A stretch of 9,979 nucleotides of DNA from an uncultured Clostridia bacterium. GTDB taxonomy: Bacteria; Bacillota; Clostridia; TANB77; CAG-508. Below the pieces are notes generated by a model. It ran no database searches, had not been told where the DNA came from, and worked only from the letters and a program-made list of their open reading frames with translations. The stretch is from positions 1 through 9,979 of the forward strand of contig CANQMY010000028.1 of assembly GCA_947625075.1 (NCBI GenBank), given 5' to 3'. Position numbers and translations under genes: made by a program. Positions 1-5,478 of the stretch are shown in pieces (position 1 is the first letter of the stretch; each line of letters begins with the position of its first letter).

Positions 1-14
1 TAATAGCAAAAAAT

Positions 15-56
15 TTCACATTTGTATATACAATTCTTATAAAATATTGCTATAAC
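15..56 (+). promoter_or_regulatory. Candidate sigma-A promoter(s) upstream of a structured region
   Basis: TTCACA at 15-20 and TATAAA at 38-43 are separated by 17 bases, which is a good sigma-A match. A second candidate is an extended -10, TGC TATAAC at 48-56. Either would start a transcript at about 50-62 that ends at the terminator at 165-200. In DNA this AT-rich some promoter-like matches arise by chance, so the call rests on the terminator downstream. Confidence 0.4.
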
Positions 57-200
57 TACATTTGAAACGGAAATAAGTAACTTTTTTAAGATAGATTTTT
101 CGCATACGTCTCTCTTAAAGGAGCCAGTAAAGTTTCTGTTCAAATTTTATAGAACAGAAGATGTAAAAATCAATCAGTTAAACTGGTTGATTTTTCTTTT
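50..200 (+). ncRNA. Candidate structured small RNA or leader of unknown family
   Basis: Three hairpins follow one another. The first is an 11-bp stem 81-91/113-123 with two G-U pairs. The second is an 8-bp perfect stem, TTCTGTTC 134-141 with GAACAGAA 152-159. The third is a 14-bp terminator stem. With the promoter-like site upstream this would be a free-standing RNA of about 140-150 nt. I see no T-box signature (no TGGNACCGCG-type element), no recognisable riboswitch core and no tmRNA-like tag, so I name no family. The alternative is the untranslated tail of a gene lying left of the window, or a decayed coding remnant (see 43-261). Confidence 0.35.
165..200 (+). terminator. Strong rho-independent terminator
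   Basis: A 14-bp stem (165-178 with 182-195) contains a single G-U pair and a TAA triloop. It runs into a T-rich tract, TTTTTCTTTT, at 191-200. It ends whatever is transcribed from the left edge and insulates the cysS promoter. Confidence 0.8.
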
Positions 201-305
201 GGAAAAAAATCATCCTTATAATGTTATTGAAAGTATTAAAAGAAGAGTAGGTTTAATATAATTAATATTAGTTATGAAAATGCAAAAAGGATATAGATTA
301 AAAAC

Positions 306-334
306 TTGAAAAATAGTAATTATCATGATATAAT
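306..334 (+). promoter_or_regulatory. cysS promoter
   Basis: TTGAAA at 306-311 and TATAAT at 329-334 are 17 bases apart, with a TGA extended -10 at 326-328. Predicted start of transcription is near 341, giving a leader of about 120 nt before cysS. Confidence 0.75.
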
Positions 335-364
335 ATTAACATTCAATCATATAGTAATTGTCTG

Positions 365-408
365 AAAAATTTTATGCGATGAACTAAATACATCGTTTAA
401 ATTTTTTT
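365..408 (+). terminator. Terminator-like hairpin in the cysS leader (candidate attenuator)
   Basis: Arms 365-381 and 391-407 can pair at 15 of 17 positions (one of them G-U, two T-T mismatches) with a 9-nt loop. The 3' arm ends in a run of seven T at 402-408. It sits between the cysS promoter and its start codon. The same 3' arm (TTAAATTTTTT, 397-407) can instead pair perfectly with AAAAAATTTAA at 438-448, which overlaps the first bases of the Shine-Dalgarno site. Two exclusive folds are therefore possible. Most pairs are A-U, so the strength is uncertain. Confidence 0.45.
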
Positions 409-462
409 GATAATGCTATCCGTTGCAGTTAATTTATAAAAAATTTAAGGAGGTCATCAGCA

Positions 463-1935
463 ATGAAGATTACTAATTCTATGACAGGAAAGAAAGAAGA
501 ATTTGTACCTTTAAAAGAAGGCAAAGTTAAAATGTATGCTTGCGGTATCACTGTATATGATTTAAGCCACATTGGTCATGCTAGACAGGCAATTGACTAT
601 GCTATGATTACAGAATATTTAAGATATAGAGGATATGACGTAACATATGTGCGCAACTACACTGATGTTGATGACAAGATTATTAAAAGAGCAAATGAGT
701 TAGGAAAGAATGCTCTGGATTTTTCTAAAGAGCAGATTCTCGAAACTGAAAAGGACATGGAAGCTTTACATGTTAAGAACGCAGACGTAATGACTAAGGC
801 ATCTGAGTATATTCCACAAATTATAAAATTTGTAGAAGGACTTATCGAAAAAGGTCATGCATATGTAACTAAAAATGGAGATGTTTATTTTTCAGTTAAG
901 ACGGACAGCAACTATGGAAAATTATCTAATAGAAAGGTAAGTGAAATGCGAAATGGTGTACGCATTGAACTTGATGAAGAAAAGGAAGATCCAGTTGATT
1001 TTGCAATCTGGAAGGCAGCAAAACCTGGAGAGGTTTCTTGGGAATCTCCTTGGGGAAATGGTAGACCTGGATGGCACATTGAGTGCTCAGCTATGGCTTT
1101 AGATACCTTAGGAGAAACAATTGATATTCATGGCGGTGGAAAAGATTTGATATTTCCACATCATGAAAATGAAATTGCTCAGAGTGAATCTTTAACAGGT
1201 AAACCTTTTGCAAAATATTGGAGTCATTGCGGTCTTATAAAAATCAATGGGCAGAAAATGGGAAAATCGTTAGGAAATTCTTTAACGATAAGGGATGCTT
1301 TAGCAAAGTATAACTATGAAGTTATTAAACATACTATACTTTCTAAACATTATACATCTGACATTGATTTACATGATAGCGATTTCCAACTTTCTGAGGA
1401 ACATATGTACTATTTCTATAGTACAATTAAGTCAATTGAAGAATTTATTTCTAATAATGGAGGAGATGCTACATCAGAGATTTTGAAAGATGAAATTCCA
1501 AATACAATCGTTTCTAAATTTATAGAAGTAATGGATGATGATTTTAATTCAGCAGCAGCAATTGCAAATTTGCATACGTTTTTCAAATATGCGAATGGTT
1601 TGATGAAATCGGCAAAGAAGGAAAACAAACAAATAGTATCAAATACTTTAGCAAAGGCTTTGGAAGATATAAAAAATGTTTATCGAATTTTAGGTTTCTT
1701 TGAGCAAGAGCCAGAGAAGTTTCTTTCGGAAATGAAGAAAAAGTATCTTGAAAAGTTCAATATTGATGTAAATTATGTTGAAACCCAAATTATTAAGAGA
1801 GCAGAAGCCAAAAAAAGCAAAGATTTTAAAACAGCTGATGCAATTAGAGATAGGCTTGAAGAACAAGGCATCCTTATCAATGACACTAAAGATGGTACTG
1901 TCTGGGATTTGAAAATACTTTATAACTTGGGTTAA
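463..1935 (+). CDS. cysS: Cysteinyl-tRNA synthetase
   Basis: Class I aminoacyl-tRNA synthetase that charges tRNA-Cys with cysteine using ATP in the cytoplasm. The 490-residue length is normal for bacterial CysRS. The HIGH motif is residues 36-39 (LSHIGHARQ), and the second ATP signature is KMGKS at 265-269. The active-site zinc ligands that recognise cysteine are in place: C27 (ACGITVYD), C208 (IECSAMA), H233 and E237 (HHENEIAQSE). The C-terminal helical anticodon-binding region includes the usual AKKSKDFKTADAIRDRL segment. The start is fixed by a perfect AAGGAGGT at 447-454, eight bases upstream of ATG. It appears monocistronic: its own promoter lies upstream and a new consensus promoter lies about 60 bases downstream. 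G+C is locally higher than in the neighbours (several 60-base lines at 33-48%), partly because the core is conserved; recent transfer is possible but not shown. Confidence 0.99.
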   Translation: MKITNSMTGKKEEFVPLKEGKVKMYACGITVYDLSHIGHARQAIDYAMITEYLRYRGYDVTYVRNYTDVDDKIIKRANELGKNALDFSKEQILETEKDMEALHVKNADVMTKASEYIPQIIKFVEGLIEKGHAYVTKNGDVYFSVKTDSNYGKLSNRKVSEMRNGVRIELDEEKEDPVDFAIWKAAKPGEVSWESPWGNGRPGWHIECSAMALDTLGETIDIHGGGKDLIFPHHENEIAQSESLTGKPFAKYWSHCGLIKINGQKMGKSLGNSLTIRDALAKYNYEVIKHTILSKHYTSDIDLHDSDFQLSEEHMYYFYSTIKSIEEFISNNGGDATSEILKDEIPNTIVSKFIEVMDDDFNSAAAIANLHTFFKYANGLMKSAKKENKQIVSNTLAKALEDIKNVYRILGFFEQEPEKFLSEMKKKYLEKFNIDVNYVETQIIKRAEAKKSKDFKTADAIRDRLEEQGILINDTKDGTVWDLKILYNLG

Positions 1936-1997
1936 ATAGATTATAAAATGTGTTTGATAGGAAAATAGATAATTTAGAAAATCAAGAAAAAAAGTTG

Positions 1998-2026
1998 TTG
2001 ACATGAAAAAAATATCTTGCTATAAT
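1998..2026 (+). promoter_or_regulatory. Consensus sigma-A promoter of the leader-GNAT-M20 unit
   Basis: TTGACA at 1998-2003 and TATAAT at 2021-2026 are both perfect, with a 17-base spacer and a TGC extended -10 at 2018-2020. This is the strongest promoter in the window. Transcription should start near 2033, about 255 bases upstream of the acetyltransferase gene. So strong a promoter before a long structured leader fits control at the level of termination rather than initiation. Confidence 0.9.
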
Positions 2027-2053
2027 ATTAATATAAGGAAAAAAGGTAAAATT

Positions 2054-2110
2054 ATGAAATTAAGAGTATTTTTAAATAAACAATTACATCATCATCGTAG
2101 GAGCTTGTAA
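2054..2110 (+). CDS. 18-residue leader peptide of an attenuator
   Basis: ATG at 2054 with AAAGG at 2042-2046 (7-base spacing) opens an 18-codon frame, MKLRVFLNKQLHHHRRSL, ending in TAA at 2108-2110. It lies just downstream of a perfect promoter and just upstream of competing hairpins and a terminator. Codons 12-16 are CAT CAT CAT CGT AGG: three consecutive His codons and two Arg codons of types that look rare beside the AGA used in the neighbouring genes. The last codons and the stop form the first strand of the regulatory RNA structure (2094-2109), so translation and folding are coupled. The peptide probably has no function of its own and serves as a sensor of ribosome progress. A K-L-R triplet at residues 2-4 matches the +X+ pattern known from macrolide-stalled leaders, but it lies too far upstream to mask the hairpin. 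No known leader peptide is recognised. Confidence 0.7.
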   Translation: MKLRVFLNKQLHHHRRSL

Positions 2111-2206
2111 CTATTGCACTAGAAAATGCGTAGGTACAAGCTAAAATGCTGTGCCTACGATAGTTTAAAAATACTTTTTTAGATATACAAAAAGGCTATA
2201 TGTAGG
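2094..2206 (+). promoter_or_regulatory. Attenuator: mutually exclusive RNA pairings
   Basis: Fold A (no stall): ATCGTAGG 2094-2101 pairs perfectly with CCTACGAT 2154-2161, and AGCTTGTA 2102-2109 pairs perfectly with TACAAGCT 2135-2142. Fold B: CGTAGGTACA 2129-2138 pairs with TGTGCCTACG 2150-2159 (10 bp, one G-U). Fold C (antiterminator): CCTACGATAG 2154-2163 pairs with CTATATGTAGG 2196-2206 (10 bp, one bulged A at 2200, one G-U). Fold C uses the 5' arm of the terminator at 2188-2230, so it excludes the terminator. The same CCTACG strand thus has three alternative partners. A ribosome stalled on the His/Arg codons would cover 2094-2109, break fold A and allow fold C. Fold energies were not computed. 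Confidence 0.7.
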
Positions 2207-2244
2207 AATAATCTATATATAGTCTTTTTGTTATATCTTTTTTT
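2188..2244 (+). terminator. Attenuator terminator upstream of the GNAT gene
   Basis: An 18-bp stem (2188-2205 with 2213-2230, two G-U pairs) has a 7-nt loop GAATAAT. The upper 12 bp end at the G2194-C2224 pair, directly followed by TTTTTG and then a further T-rich stretch to 2244. It lies inside the leader, 43 bases before the coding start of the acetyltransferase, so it can only make sense as a conditional terminator. Confidence 0.8.
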
Positions 2245-2287
2245 ATCTTTTTTCTGAATCTATTTATAGAAAGAGGGTGAAATATAT

Positions 2288-2869
2288 ATGAAGGGAAAAA
2301 TTAAAAACCTTAATAATTTAAACGATTTTAAAAAAGTATATAGGGTATTTTCAGATCAACCTTATAACGAAAAATACACAGAAGAAGAACTAGAAAATAT
2401 TTTTGAAGAATATAATGAAAAAGGATATATGTATGGTGCATATATTGATAAAGAATGTGTTGGGTTAATAGCGTTAGAAAGGGGAATAAAACCTAATCAT
2501 CCGGTTGAATTTCAAGATGAAAATGTTATGTATTTAGCAGATGTTGCGGTATTAGATAATTATAGAAGAAAAGGATTAGGAAATCAGCTTATGTTATATG
2601 GAGTTATGCAATCAAAATTGTTAGGATATAAAAAATTATATATGAGAACTTTGAAAAATGGATCTATGTCTTATGGTATTGCATTAAGAATAGGATTTAA
2701 ACAAATTCCAAATATATTTCAGAGTGTTGAGAAAGAAAGAATAAATGGAAAAATTGAAACTATGCAAAACATTTTTTTAGAAATTGATTTAGAAAATCTA
2801 AATAAAGAATGCTTAAAGCAAGAGATTGATGTATTAAATTATAGTAGAGATAATGAAATAGGAGGGTAA
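2288..2869 (+). CDS. GNAT-family N-acetyltransferase
   Basis: A 193-residue protein of the GNAT fold, which transfers an acyl group from acyl-CoA to an amine. The signature acetyl-CoA loop is clear: VAVLDNYRRKGLGNQLM at residues 86-102, with the R-x-x-G-x-G pyrophosphate-binding core at 93-98. It is preceded by the usual beta strands (YMYGAYIDKECVGLIAL, 47-63). Later strands carry LYMRTLKNGS and the GIALRIGFKQI segment typical of motif B. A charged C-terminal tail of about 25 residues follows the fold. The substrate cannot be read from the sequence. Start at 2288 follows AGAGGGTG at 2272-2279. Expression should depend on the upstream leader-peptide attenuator. The M20 deacylase gene starts two bases after this stop codon. 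Inference: it may modify an antibiotic, an amino acid or a peptide, with the neighbour reversing or processing a related acyl amide. Confidence 0.9.
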   Translation: MKGKIKNLNNLNDFKKVYRVFSDQPYNEKYTEEELENIFEEYNEKGYMYGAYIDKECVGLIALERGIKPNHPVEFQDENVMYLADVAVLDNYRRKGLGNQLMLYGVMQSKLLGYKKLYMRTLKNGSMSYGIALRIGFKQIPNIFQSVEKERINGKIETMQNIFLEIDLENLNKECLKQEIDVLNYSRDNEIGG

Positions 2870-2871
2870 AA

Positions 2872-3897
2872 ATGTTAAATGTTGAGGAAGTTTTAGAAAG
2901 GTTAGTAAGGTTTAATACAATTAAGGATAAAGAAAATAAAGAAATATTAGACTATATAGAAAAAATATTAATTTCGATTGGATTTAAAACAGAAAAGAGA
3001 GATAAATTTTTGATAATGTATAATAAAAAAGAAACACCATTAGGATTTTTAGGACATACTGATACAGTTGAATTTACTGATGATTGGAAATACAAAAAAT
3101 TTGATTTAACAAAGACTGAAAATAAACTATATGGTCTAGGTATATGTGATATGAAATCAGGTATTGCAGCAATAATTTCAGCTATATCTCAAATTAATTT
3201 CAAAGATTTCAATAAGGGGATGAAATTATATTTTACATATGATGAGGAAATTGGTTTTTCAGGAATTAAAGATGTTATAAATTATGAGAAAAAATTTCCT
3301 AGTACAATGATAATAGGAGAACCAACCAATAATGAAATTATAGTAGGAAGTAAAGGACTAATGGAATATAAAATTCTTTTTAAAGGTATAAAGACACATT
3401 CTAGTACTCCTGAAAAAGGTAAGAGTGCAGTTATGAGTGCAATATCATTTATAAATGAATTAAATAGTTTTTATGAAAATAAATTAAAGAAAGACTTAAA
3501 CTTAGATTTTGAAATACCTTATACTACTATGAATATTGGAAAGATAAATGGAGGAAATGCAATTAACTCAGTTCCAGATTCTTGTGAAATTTTAATTGAT
3601 TTTAGAACTACAGATAAAGAAAAAGAGAAAAGTATTATAAACATATTACAAATGTTAAAAGAAAAATATAAATGTGAAATAAAGGAATTGAATAAATTGT
3701 CAGCATTTGTAAATAAAGGAAAAATATCTAATAAAACTTCTAATTTTATTACAGAAGCAAGTTTTCTACAAAACGATAGAATAATTCTAGGAGCAGGACC
3801 TATAACGGCACACGAAGTAAATGAATATATTACAACTGAAAGTTTATACAATTTAGTTAAGCAGTATAAAGAATTAATTAAAAAATATTGTTGCTAA
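2872..3897 (+). CDS. M20-family metallo-deacylase/peptidase (ArgE/DapE-like)
   Basis: A 341-residue cytoplasmic zinc hydrolase of the M20 family (acetylornithine deacetylase, succinyl-diaminopimelate desuccinylase and relatives), which cleaves N-acyl or peptide bonds. All metal and catalytic residues are visible: H62 and D64 (GHTDTV), D93 (GLGICDMKSG), E125-E126 (YDEEIGFSG), E150 (IIGEPT) and H314 (ITAHEVNEYI). H176 of the dimerisation domain is present (KTHSSTPEKG). The protein is somewhat shorter than typical ArgE or DapE (about 375-400 residues), and substrate specificity is undetermined. Its GGAGGG ribosome site (2861-2866) lies inside the end of the acetyltransferase gene and the two genes are two bases apart, so they are co-transcribed and probably translationally coupled. 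No clear terminator follows. Confidence 0.93.
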   Translation: MLNVEEVLERLVRFNTIKDKENKEILDYIEKILISIGFKTEKRDKFLIMYNKKETPLGFLGHTDTVEFTDDWKYKKFDLTKTENKLYGLGICDMKSGIAAIISAISQINFKDFNKGMKLYFTYDEEIGFSGIKDVINYEKKFPSTMIIGEPTNNEIIVGSKGLMEYKILFKGIKTHSSTPEKGKSAVMSAISFINELNSFYENKLKKDLNLDFEIPYTTMNIGKINGGNAINSVPDSCEILIDFRTTDKEKEKSIINILQMLKEKYKCEIKELNKLSAFVNKGKISNKTSNFITEASFLQNDRIILGAGPITAHEVNEYITTESLYNLVKQYKELIKKYCC

Positions 3898-3951
3898 ACC
3901 TAAAAAATCATATTCATAGTTAATAGCAATAAAATTCATATAATGATAAAG

Positions 3952-4056
3952 TTTACTTGTTTTTAGATAATATTTATGATATAAATATTAAAAAATAAAA
4001 AAATTCATATTTAATAGATAATCTATTATTATCTGTAAAAAAAACATACAAGTAAA
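3952..4056. repeat. Interrupted inverted repeat upstream of the hydrolase gene
   Basis: TTTACTTGT at 3952-3960 is the exact complement of ACAAGTAAA at 4048-4056. Inside it, AGATAAT 3965-3971 complements ATTATCT 4028-4034, with T-rich and A-rich stretches between that can also pair. A further near-perfect palindrome, AATAGAT-A-ATCTATT, lies at 4013-4027. The arms flank a promoter-like site and are not followed by a T-tract. Possible roles are a leader-RNA stem, an operator or a relic of a small mobile repeat. AT-rich DNA makes chance matches common. Confidence 0.35.
3957..3985 (+). promoter_or_regulatory. Possible promoter for the hydrolase-VTT pair
   Basis: An extended -10, TGA TATAAA (3977-3985), has a weak -35, TTGTTT, at 3957-3962 with a 17-base spacer. 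It lies about 90 bases upstream of the coding start. The weak -35 makes this moderate evidence only. Confidence 0.4.
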
Positions 4057-4072
4057 AAGAAAGAGATAAAAA

Positions 4073-4597
4073 ATGAAAGAAATATATTTGATATTGACTC
4101 ATACAGGATCATGGCTATCTAATAGAATAAAAACATATACTAAAAAAGAATATTCACATATATCAATTTCATTAGATAAACAGCTAAATAGAATGTATAG
4201 TTTTGGAAGAAGAAATGCATATAATCCTTTAAGGGGAGGATTTGTTCAAGAATATATTGACAAAGGAACATTTAAAAGATTTTATAATACAAAATGTATA
4301 ATATATGTGCTTAATATTTCAGAAGAAAGTTTTGAATTATTAAATAAAAAAATAATGGATATGTATAAAGAAAAAGAAAAATATAAATTTAATTTTTTAG
4401 GCTTATGTTCAGTAGTGTTTAATAAAAAAATAAAAAGAAAAAAAGCATTTTATTGTGCAGAATTTGTTAAATATATTTTGAAAGAAAGTAAAGTTGATTT
4501 GGAATTGCCAGAAATAGTAAAACCAGAAGATTTTAGAAAAGTGAAAGGTATAAAAGAAGTATATAAAGGATATTTAAGAGACTATAAATCAGAATAA
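4073..4597 (+). CDS. Permuted papain-fold hydrolase (YiiX/YycO, NlpC/P60-like superfamily)
   Basis: A 174-residue protein resembling the circularly permuted papain-like amidases of the NlpC/P60 superfamily. The order of catalytic residues is His first, Cys last: H29 in the YSHISIS strand and C128 in FYCAEFVKYIL, the reverse of ordinary NlpC/P60 enzymes. A conserved-looking central stretch, MYSFGRRN.YNPLRGGFVQE (41-60), and KYKFNFLGL (103-111) match the general pattern of this group in Firmicutes. There is no signal peptide, so it should act in the cytoplasm or at the inner membrane face. Members are thought to cut amide or ester bonds; some act on lipids, and the substrate here is unknown. 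The ribosome site is weak (AAAGAGAT region). The VTT membrane protein gene follows after 30 bases, probably in the same operon. Confidence 0.7.
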   Translation: MKEIYLILTHTGSWLSNRIKTYTKKEYSHISISLDKQLNRMYSFGRRNAYNPLRGGFVQEYIDKGTFKRFYNTKCIIYVLNISEESFELLNKKIMDMYKEKEKYKFNFLGLCSVVFNKKIKRKKAFYCAEFVKYILKESKVDLELPEIVKPEDFRKVKGIKEVYKGYLRDYKSE

Positions 4598-4627
4598 ATA
4601 TTAATGAAGTAAAAAAAGGAAAAAATA

Positions 4628-5347
4628 ATGAGTAAAAAAAGCAAAATTTTAAAAATAATTCTTGCAATATTTGTAATAGCTGTAATTATTGCTGCTATAA
4701 TATATGTCTTTCCTGTTGTTAAAAATTTATCAACAACAGAAGGACAGCAAGAATTTAAGAATAAAATTGGTAATCTGGGTTTTTTAGGAATAGCAGCTTT
4801 ATTTGGTTTACAAGTTGCACAAATATTTTTATTTATAATTCCAGGAGAACCAATTGAAGTATTAGCAGGTGTATGTTATGGTACAATAGGTGGGTTCTTT
4901 TTTATACTTATATCATCTGCAATAATATGTACAATGATAATATTTTTAGTAAGAATGTTAGGTAGAAAATTTGTATATGAATTTTGTTCAAAAGATAAAA
5001 TAGAAAAGATAGAAAAAAGTGAAATTTTTAAAAATCCAAAGAAAATAGAGATAATTATGCTTATCTTATTTTTATTACCAGGAACTCCTAAAGATTTATT
5101 AGTATATATTGCAGCTCTTTTGCCGATAAACCCTATTAAATTTATTATTATATCTACAATTGCAAGAATACCATCAATATTATCATCAACAATGGTTGGT
5201 CAAAATATATTGGCAGGAAATTGGAAAATGAGTATTATTGTTTACGCTATAACTTTTTTACTAGTAGGTTTAGCAATTTTTATAGCAAATATATTTGACA
5301 AAACAAAAACTACTAGAGATGTAATAAAGAGTATGAAAATTAAATAA
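4628..5347 (+). CDS. TVP38/TMEM64 (VTT/DedA-type) integral membrane protein
   Basis: A 239-residue polytopic membrane protein of the TVP38/TMEM64 family, related to DedA proteins and to eukaryotic VTT lipid scramblases. The two family hallmarks are present: the first re-entrant motif IPGEPIEVLAGVCYG (71-85) and the second LLPGTPKDLLVYIAALLP (149-166), followed by the F..IS.IARIPSI element (172-184). Hydrophobic segments lie at about 8-30, 50-72, 86-108, 140-162, 168-190 and 203-222. A short charged cytoplasmic loop (121-139, KDKIEKIEKSEIFKNPKK) separates the halves. Members are implicated in lipid movement and membrane homeostasis. The start is supported by AAAAAGG at 4613-4619. Grouping with a papain-fold lipid- or wall-type hydrolase suggests an envelope role for the pair; this is inference from context. 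Confidence 0.9.
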   Translation: MSKKSKILKIILAIFVIAVIIAAIIYVFPVVKNLSTTEGQQEFKNKIGNLGFLGIAALFGLQVAQIFLFIIPGEPIEVLAGVCYGTIGGFFFILISSAIICTMIIFLVRMLGRKFVYEFCSKDKIEKIEKSEIFKNPKKIEIIMLILFLLPGTPKDLLVYIAALLPINPIKFIIISTIARIPSILSSTMVGQNILAGNWKMSIIVYAITFLLVGLAIFIANIFDKTKTTRDVIKSMKIK

Positions 5348-5350
5348 AAT

Positions 5351-5407
5351 ATGTATAATTAAAATGTAAAATTTGATATGTAAAATATTTTTCGACAAAT
5401 TTTACAT
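5351..5407. repeat. ATGTAAAAT elements upstream of abrB
   Basis: ATGTAAAAT occurs at 5364-5372 and 5378-5386, and inverted (ATTTTACAT) at 5399-5407. A one-mismatch copy, ATGTATAAT, lies at 5351-5359. The cluster ends seven bases before the -35 box of the abrB promoter. This is a plausible operator cluster, perhaps for the AbrB-type protein itself. Confidence 0.4.
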
Positions 5408-5410
5408 TTT
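5361..5410 (+). terminator. AT-rich 15-bp inverted repeat after the VTT gene
   Basis: AAAATGTAAAATTTG 5361-5375 is perfectly complementary to CAAATTTTACATTTT 5396-5410, with a 20-nt loop. It lies 13 bases after the VTT stop codon, and the 3' arm ends in TTTT followed by TCCTT. It could terminate the upstream operon, though the long loop and weak A-U stem are not ideal. It overlaps the ATGTAAAAT cluster and may instead be an operator. Confidence 0.45.
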
Positions 5411-5413
5411 TCC

Positions 5414-5442
5414 TTGATTTGGTATTTTGTTTATGCTATAAT
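5414..5442 (+). promoter_or_regulatory. abrB-like gene promoter
   Basis: TTGATT at 5414-5419 and TATAAT at 5437-5442 have a 17-base spacer and a TGC extended -10 at 5434-5436. Predicted transcription start is near 5449, about 30 bases before the ATG at 5479. This rules out a longer reading frame starting at 5419. Confidence 0.8.
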
Positions 5443-5478
5443 ATTTTTGGACTAAAAATAAAAAAGAGGAGGTACCAA

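Larger units (their letters stand above)
43..261 (+). pseudogene. Possible decayed coding remnant, no start codon
   Basis: One + strand frame stays open for 72 codons, from just after a TAA at 40-42 to a TAA at 259-261. Its translation looks protein-like near the end (for example NWLIFLLEKNHPYNVIES), but it contains no ATG, GTG or TTG start with a ribosome binding site. It also runs straight through the strong terminator hairpin at 165-200, which argues against a living gene. A second frame ends at 63-65 and could be the tail of a gene that enters from the left. It is either a frameshifted remnant or a chance open frame. I recognise no family. Confidence 0.15.

Noticed and set aside
341..462. 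T-box riboswitch upstream of cysS
   Set aside because: No T-box TGGNACC-type element or recognisable Stem I features are visible, and the leader (about 120 nt) is shorter than typical T-boxes.
463..1935. cysS as a recent horizontal acquisition because of higher G+C
   Set aside because: The richer stretches coincide with conserved catalytic motifs and the 3' part is as AT-rich as the neighbours. Composition alone is not enough.
1690..2004. Minus-strand open frame across the end of cysS
   Set aside because: It is antisense to a clear cysS coding region, has low-complexity Phe/Leu/Ile-rich translation and shows no family signature.
2143..2181. The middle hairpin (2129-2159) plus the T-run at 2175-2180 as a separate terminator
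   Set aside because: Some 15 bases lie between the stem and the T-run, too far for intrinsic termination. The hairpin is better explained as one of the alternative folds of the attenuator.
5419..5478. Upstream in-frame extension of the AbrB-like protein (ATG at 5419)
   Set aside because: It overlaps the -35/-10 elements of the promoter and has no ribosome site. The ATG at 5479 follows AGAGGAGGT and gives the canonical AbrB N-terminus.
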